From assembly GCA_024707145.1 (NCBI GenBank), contig JANQAI010000008.1, positions 248,001-312,000 of the forward strand: a stretch of DNA of 64,000 bases, written 5' to 3'. Below the pieces are notes generated by a model. It did not search any database. It had not been told where the DNA came from and saw only the letters and a list, made by a program, of their open reading frames with translations. Of this stretch, positions 60,213 through 64,000 are shown one piece after another (the stretch's first letter is position 1; the number at the start of each line of letters is the position of its first letter). Source of the stretch: Magnetospirillum sp. Its GTDB lineage: Bacteria > Pseudomonadota > Alphaproteobacteria > Rhodospirillales > Magnetospirillaceae. Both the position numbers and the translations under genes were made by a program.

Positions 60213-60793
60213 ATGATGGACATATCCGCGTTTCAATCGGTGTTTCAGCTGGCGGTGGGGATGAATTTAGTACTCTCCGCCTACAGCGAAACCCGGACAA
60301 GCCTCGAGAACGAAACAGAGGACCGCGTAAGCGCGGCAAAAAAGAAAAACTCGCGGATGTCATCGCGGCCCGGCGACGTGAGCTAGCCGCTAATCCGAGC
60401 AACAAGAAGGCCGCTAAAAAACTCGAGACGGCGGAAGCACTTAGCGATAAAATATCCATCTTCAACAAGGACTATTACAACAAGAGAAATTCAATGAGAA
60501 AAATCGATCGCATCCTCACCATAATATTGGTGTGCACAGCAATCGCCGCCATAACATCTCTTTTCTATTCCAGCATCTTCGCACAACGGTGCCGTCTTCC
60601 AACCATAGCACTGCTAGCATGGTCCATTCCGCTCTACATTCCTCCACTTGTCGCCATCGTTCGTGCGCTATACACGCGCAACCGCCTCTATTGGGATTTC
60701 CGCCGCCGGGCCACGTACATCGCCGCCCACGCATCCCGCTTCTACAACAACGACATGCGCCGCACGCAGAATTCTACGGCGAACGAGAGCTGA
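60213..60793 (+). CDS. AT-richer two-helix membrane protein, with a 1-base frameshift
   Basis: A protein of about 193 residues not seen as one open frame. It starts MMDISAFQSVFQLAVGMNL, has a Lys-rich helical region (RRRELAANPSNKKAAKKLE) and ends with two membrane helices (ILTIILVCTAIAAITSLFY and LPTIALLAWSIPLYIPPL). The frame breaks in an A run near 60342-60346; one added A joins the parts. Codon usage is clearly poorer in G+C than all neighbours, with AAA, ATA and TTA codons, which suggests recent acquisition. No family is recognised. Confidence 0.6.
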
Positions 60794-60840
60794 ACTCTTG
60801 AGCGTACCAGCGTACATTCGGGTTCCATTAACAGCCCCGG

Positions 60841-61623
60841 ATGATCATGTCTATGCTTGCCGATCCCGTCGCCCTCCTGCCCGAGCTCGAACGCTTGGCC
60901 CGCCTTGCCGGCGCCGCCATCCTGGAAGTCTATGCCACTGACTTCACGGTGGAGCGCAAGGGCGACGATTCGCCGGTGACCGAGGCCGACCAGAAGGCCG
61001 AGGCGCTGATCCTGCCGGGCCTGAAGGCGCTGACCCCGGACATTCCCGTCGTCGCCGAGGAAGAGGCCGCCGCCGGCCGCGTTCCGGCGGTCAACGGCAC
61101 CTTTTGGCTGGTGGACCCGCTGGACGGCACCAAGGAATTCATCAAGAAGAACGGCGAGTTCACCGTGAACATCGGCCTGATCAAGGATGGCGTGCCGACG
61201 GCCGGGGTGGTCTTCGCCCCCGCCCTGGGCGTGCTGTGGTCGGGCGCCGGCGGGCAGGCCTGGCGCGAGGACGCCAGCGGCCGCGCGGCCATCGCCTGCC
61301 GCAAGGCTCCCGCTTCCGGCGCCGTGGTGCTGGACTCGCGCTCGCACCGCGCCCCCGAGAAGCTCACCGCCTTCCTGGCCGAACTGAACGAGCCATGCAT
61401 GGAGAATGCCGGCTCCAGCCTGAAATTCTGCAAGGTGGCCGACGCCTCGGCCGACTTTTATCCCCGCTTCGGCCCCACCAGCGAGTGGGACACCGCCGCC
61501 GGCCACGCCGTGCTGGCCGCCGCCGGGGGCGAAGTGGTGACCTGGGACGGCCGGCCGCTGGCCTATGGCAAGCCCAAATTCCTCAACACCGATTTCCTGG
61601 CGCGGGCGAAAGCGGGGCATTGA
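60841..61623 (+). CDS. cysQ: 3'(2'),5'-bisphosphate nucleotidase
   Basis: A 260-residue inositol-monophosphatase-family enzyme. Metal-binding motifs are EEEAA, LVDPLDGTKEFIKKNGEFTV and SEWDTAAGHAVLAAAGG, the last two diagnostic for CysQ. It removes the 3'-phosphate from PAP formed in sulfate assimilation. Three in-frame ATGs at 60841, 60847 and 60853 compete; a strong ribosome site is not visible. It stands alone. Confidence 0.92.
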   Translation: MIMSMLADPVALLPELERLARLAGAAILEVYATDFTVERKGDDSPVTEADQKAEALILPGLKALTPDIPVVAEEEAAAGRVPAVNGTFWLVDPLDGTKEFIKKNGEFTVNIGLIKDGVPTAGVVFAPALGVLWSGAGGQAWREDASGRAAIACRKAPASGAVVLDSRSHRAPEKLTAFLAELNEPCMENAGSSLKFCKVADASADFYPRFGPTSEWDTAAGHAVLAAAGGEVVTWDGRPLAYGKPKFLNTDFLARAKAGH

Positions 61624-61638
61624 GCGGGCCGGAAGCAC

Positions 61639-62652
61639 TCAGGGGAGAACCCACCCCTTGTTCCTGTCGGAGAAAACGACCAGCGGCCGGTTGCCATTCC
61701 CGCCCCAGCCCTTGCTGATCAACCGGATCAGACGAGCCTGCAACTGGACTCGGATGGGGTTGTCGGCGGGATTGACCCCCGAGCCGTTCAATCCCTCCGC
61801 CCAGCATCCGCCCAAATTGCCGTCGTCGTGAAGGTGAGCGTAGAATTTGTACGTGCGCCCGTTCGCCGCCACCACGTCATCCCACCAGAGCCCATAGTAA
61901 TTCCGGTATTTCACCACCCCAAGCCCTCCCTTCGAGCCACCGTTGGGATCGTTCCGGATGGCATTCAGGCCTTCCACTCCCAGCCAGTGGATCAGGAAGG
62001 TTTTGTTGTGACGGTGCACCGGATAACCGAACCGTTGGGCGTGGGCCTGCACGTAGCGGAAATCCGCCGTTTCGTTCGGATGCCACAAATAGCCGCCGTT
62101 CTCCTGCAACTCGAAAAAGCCGTCCTCGTGGAAAACGGGATAGGGGTCGCCGGCGACGGACGCACGGGTCTGGTGCGCATCGACAAGGTTTACCGGCGCC
62201 GCCCCCGCGTGCCAGCTGGTCGTGCCGTCGTGGTCGATGAACCAATAGCCCTGCGGAATGTAGACCGGGAAGCTGCGTAGCGCGGAGCGGTGGGTGCGAT
62301 TGGTCCGGACCAGCCCCGCAAGCGGTTCGTCCACGCCGTGCCACAGGTACTGGCCATCGACCCGCTGCTCCCAGACGCCCCAGAGATAGTTGCGCACGGC
62401 CAGCCCAAAATTCCCGGCGATCTCCTCCAGGTCCTCGTCCAATCCGTAGCGCTGGATGGCGCGGGGAGCGCCAGCCCCGTGGGGAGCAAAGCGCGTGGGC
62501 GGCGGAACATGCGCGGACGACAGCGGGCGCGCCTGCACGGTGGGGGGCGACGGACATCCCGGCTGCTGCGGGCGGACGGCAACCGGGCGGGCCTGGCCCA
62601 CCTTGCCGGAAGCAGGGAAGCGTGTGGGAGGAGGTCGCCAGGATCGCGTCAT
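61639..62652 (-). CDS. PPPTRF-motif protein of unknown function
   Basis: A 337-residue protein. The first 65 residues are Pro-rich with the motif PPPTRF twice (WRPPPTRFP and HVPPPTRFAPHG) plus a degenerate PSPPTVQA; this motif occurs at the front of many uncharacterised proteins, some linked to extracellular contractile injection cargos. The remainder is globular, rich in His, Trp and Tyr (QRYGLDEDLEEIAGNF, GYWFIDHDGTTSWHAGAAPV), and recognises no domain I know. No signal peptide or nuclease motif is seen. It is convergent with cysQ. Confidence 0.65.
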   Translation of the reverse strand: MTRSWRPPPTRFPASGKVGQARPVAVRPQQPGCPSPPTVQARPLSSAHVPPPTRFAPHGAGAPRAIQRYGLDEDLEEIAGNFGLAVRNYLWGVWEQRVDGQYLWHGVDEPLAGLVRTNRTHRSALRSFPVYIPQGYWFIDHDGTTSWHAGAAPVNLVDAHQTRASVAGDPYPVFHEDGFFELQENGGYLWHPNETADFRYVQAHAQRFGYPVHRHNKTFLIHWLGVEGLNAIRNDPNGGSKGGLGVVKYRNYYGLWWDDVVAANGRTYKFYAHLHDDGNLGGCWAEGLNGSGVNPADNPIRVQLQARLIRLISKGWGGNGNRPLVVFSDRNKGWVLP

Positions 62653-62755
62653 TGCACCACATCTCCAAGAGCCATCCTTTAGATAATTCTACCTAAAGTG
62701 GCATCGCCCGTCTACGCCTTGGCCTTTCCCGATGACCTGTTCTATGTTTTCCGCC

Positions 62756-63725
62756 ATGATCACCCTGCCCGCCGCCGCCGACATCGAACCCGCCAATCCC
62801 GTCACCATTGCCCAAGCCGGCGAGATGCTGCGCGCCGGGCGGCTGGTGGCGTTTCCCACCGAGACCGTCTACGGCCTGGGCGGCGATGCCACCAACGACC
62901 GCGCCGTGGCCGCCATCTTCGAGGCCAAGGGCCGGCCCAGCTTCAATCCGCTGATCGTGCACGTGGCCGAGCCGACCGACATCGAACCGCTGGTGGCGGT
63001 GGACGAACGCGCCCGCGCCGTCATCACCAGCTTCTGGCCGGGCCCGCTGACCTTGGTGCTGCCCCGGCGCGACGATCTCGCCCATCTCGCTGCTGGCCTC
63101 CGCTGGGCTGGATACCGTCGCCGTGCGCCTGCCCGACCATCCGGTGGCGCAGGCGCTGATCCGCGCCGCCGGCCGCCCCATCGCCGCCCCCAGCGCCAAC
63201 CGCTCGGGCGCCGTCAGCCCGACCCTGCCCGAACACGTGGCGGAAAGCCTGGGCACCCGCGTCGGGCTGATCCTGGACGGCGGCCCCTGCCGGGTAGGAG
63301 TGGAATCCACCGTGCTGGACCTGTCAGGCGACCGGCCCGCCTTGCTGCGCCCCGGCGGGGTGCCGGTGGAAGCGCTGGAACAGGCGCTGGGCGTCCGGCT
63401 GGTGCGTCCCACCGACCATGTCGACGCCCCCAGAAGCCCCGGCATGCTGGCCAGCCATTACGCCCCCGGCCTGCCGGTGCGGCTGAACGTCACCCGGCCG
63501 GAAGCGGGCGAGGCGGTGCTGGCCTTCGGCGCCATGGCGGGCACCCTGAACCTGTCGCCCGGCGGCGACCTGGAGGAAGCGGCGGCCAACCTGTTCGCCA
63601 TGCTGCGCGCCCTGGACCGGCGGGAGTTTTCCGGCATCGCCGTGGCCCCCATCCCGGCACACGGCCTGGGTCTTGCCATCAACGACCGCCTGAAGCGCGC
63701 CGCGGCGCCGCGAGGCACCCTATGA
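62756..63725 (+). CDS. tsaC: threonylcarbamoyladenylate synthase (TsaC/Sua5), with a 1-base frameshift
   Basis: About 322 residues, so the long Sua5 type. It makes threonylcarbamoyl-AMP for the t6A base at tRNA position 37. Visible are GRLVAFPTETVYGLGGDAT, KGRPSFNPLIVHV, SFWPGPLTLVLPRR, then ASAGLDTVAVRLPDHPV, APSANRSGAVSPT and a C-terminal Sua5 domain (SPGMLASHYAP). The frame breaks near 63079-63082, where one extra base is inferred. ATG at 62756 is used; one at 62744 is also in frame. It overlaps the next gene start by four bases. Confidence 0.88.
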
Positions 63726-64000
63726 AACCCGATTTCGCCGCCATCGTCGGGATGGGCAACGTCCTGACCGGCACCGACATGGCACCCTATCTCAGCGAGG
63801 AGCGCGGGCTCTATCACGGCTCGGCCCTGGCGGTGCTCCGCCCCGGCTCCGCCGGCGAGGTCGCGGCGGTGGTGAAGGCCTGCGCCGCCGCAGGCATCGC
63901 GGTGGTTCCCCAAGGGGGCAACACCGGCTTGTGCGGCGGTGGCGTGCCCGACGGCCGGGCGGTGGTGGTCTCCACCGAACGGCTGACCCGCATCCGCGCC
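63722..64000 (+). CDS. FAD-binding dehydrogenase (GlcD/lactate-dehydrogenase-like), cut by window edge
   Basis: The first 93 residues of an FAD-linked oxidase. PGSAGEVAAVVKACAAAGIAVVPQGGNTGLCGGG is the FAD-binding PCMH-type motif of glycolate, D-lactate and D-2-hydroxyglutarate dehydrogenases. The C-terminal substrate domain is outside the window, so the substrate is unknown. The ATG overlaps the TsaC stop (ATGA), indicating co-translation. Confidence 0.85.
   Translation, partial: MKPDFAAIVGMGNVLTGTDMAPYLSEERGLYHGSALAVLRPGSAGEVAAVVKACAAAGIAVVPQGGNTGLCGGGVPDGRAVVVSTERLTRIRA

Overview
The window is a GC-rich (about two-thirds G+C) bacterial chromosome segment from a motile, signal-rich alphaproteobacterium. 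The gene families, the yicC-gmk pairing, an RpoH-type sigma factor, several chemoreceptors and c-di-GMP proteins suggest a Magnetospirillum/Rhodospirillales-like organism. That is an inference: no rRNA or other definitive marker is present and I saw no magnetosome genes. I found no tRNA, rRNA, CRISPR array, insertion sequence or prophage.

Layout. 1-2877 (minus): a coupled operon of a MntA/HepT-type toxin-antitoxin pair, a GyrI-like domain protein, a short-chain dehydrogenase and ketopantoate reductase. 2985-9225 (plus): yicC, gmk, apt, a multi-PAS sensor kinase and a Pro/Ala-rich membrane protein. 9397-13904 (minus): a Cache chemoreceptor, nicotinate phosphoribosyltransferase and class II DAHP synthase. 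14129-18137: small genes, including an ArsR regulator, a SpoVG-like protein, ChaC, an Mrr-N/RMF-like fusion and a Hpt-receiver protein that has lost both phosphorylation sites. 18431-25245: a CBS-PAS-GGDEF-EAL protein, a dCache chemoreceptor, an OxyR-like regulator and an RpoH-like sigma factor. 25249-29252: two MFS transporters behind a GntR regulator. 29256-35755: a polyamine ABC importer next to a DapB-like reductase and a gamma-glutamylputrescine-synthetase-like enzyme. 35976-37851: a coiled-coil membrane protein and an HD-GYP phosphodiesterase. 37852-43102: a type I secretion pair with its repeat-rich RTX substrate. 43201-45289: small proteins and a soluble chemoreceptor. 45320-54711 (minus): a complete Wsp-like chemosensory operon. 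54818-64000: acetyltransferase, outer-membrane protein, hemerythrin, lipid-flippase-like protein, the AmmeMemoRadiSam genes, an AT-richer orphan membrane gene, CysQ, a PPPTRF-motif protein, TsaC and a flavin dehydrogenase.

The most coherent system is the chemosensory operon at 45320-54711. It runs CheW, CheR-TPR, CheW, MCP, CheA-receiver, CheB, a twin-receiver protein and a hybrid kinase, and most junctions are 4-base ATGA/GTGA-type overlaps. The order matches Wsp-type (alternative cellular function) systems, but the diguanylate cyclase output is replaced by a receiver protein and a hybrid histidine kinase.

About 15 genes are interrupted by single-base indels that protein-family logic says should not be there. 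Roughly half lie in homopolymers. Six restore an AGCT tetramer when repaired. I read these as assembly errors, not pseudogenes; affected genes are annotated across the break and the break is stated in each entry.
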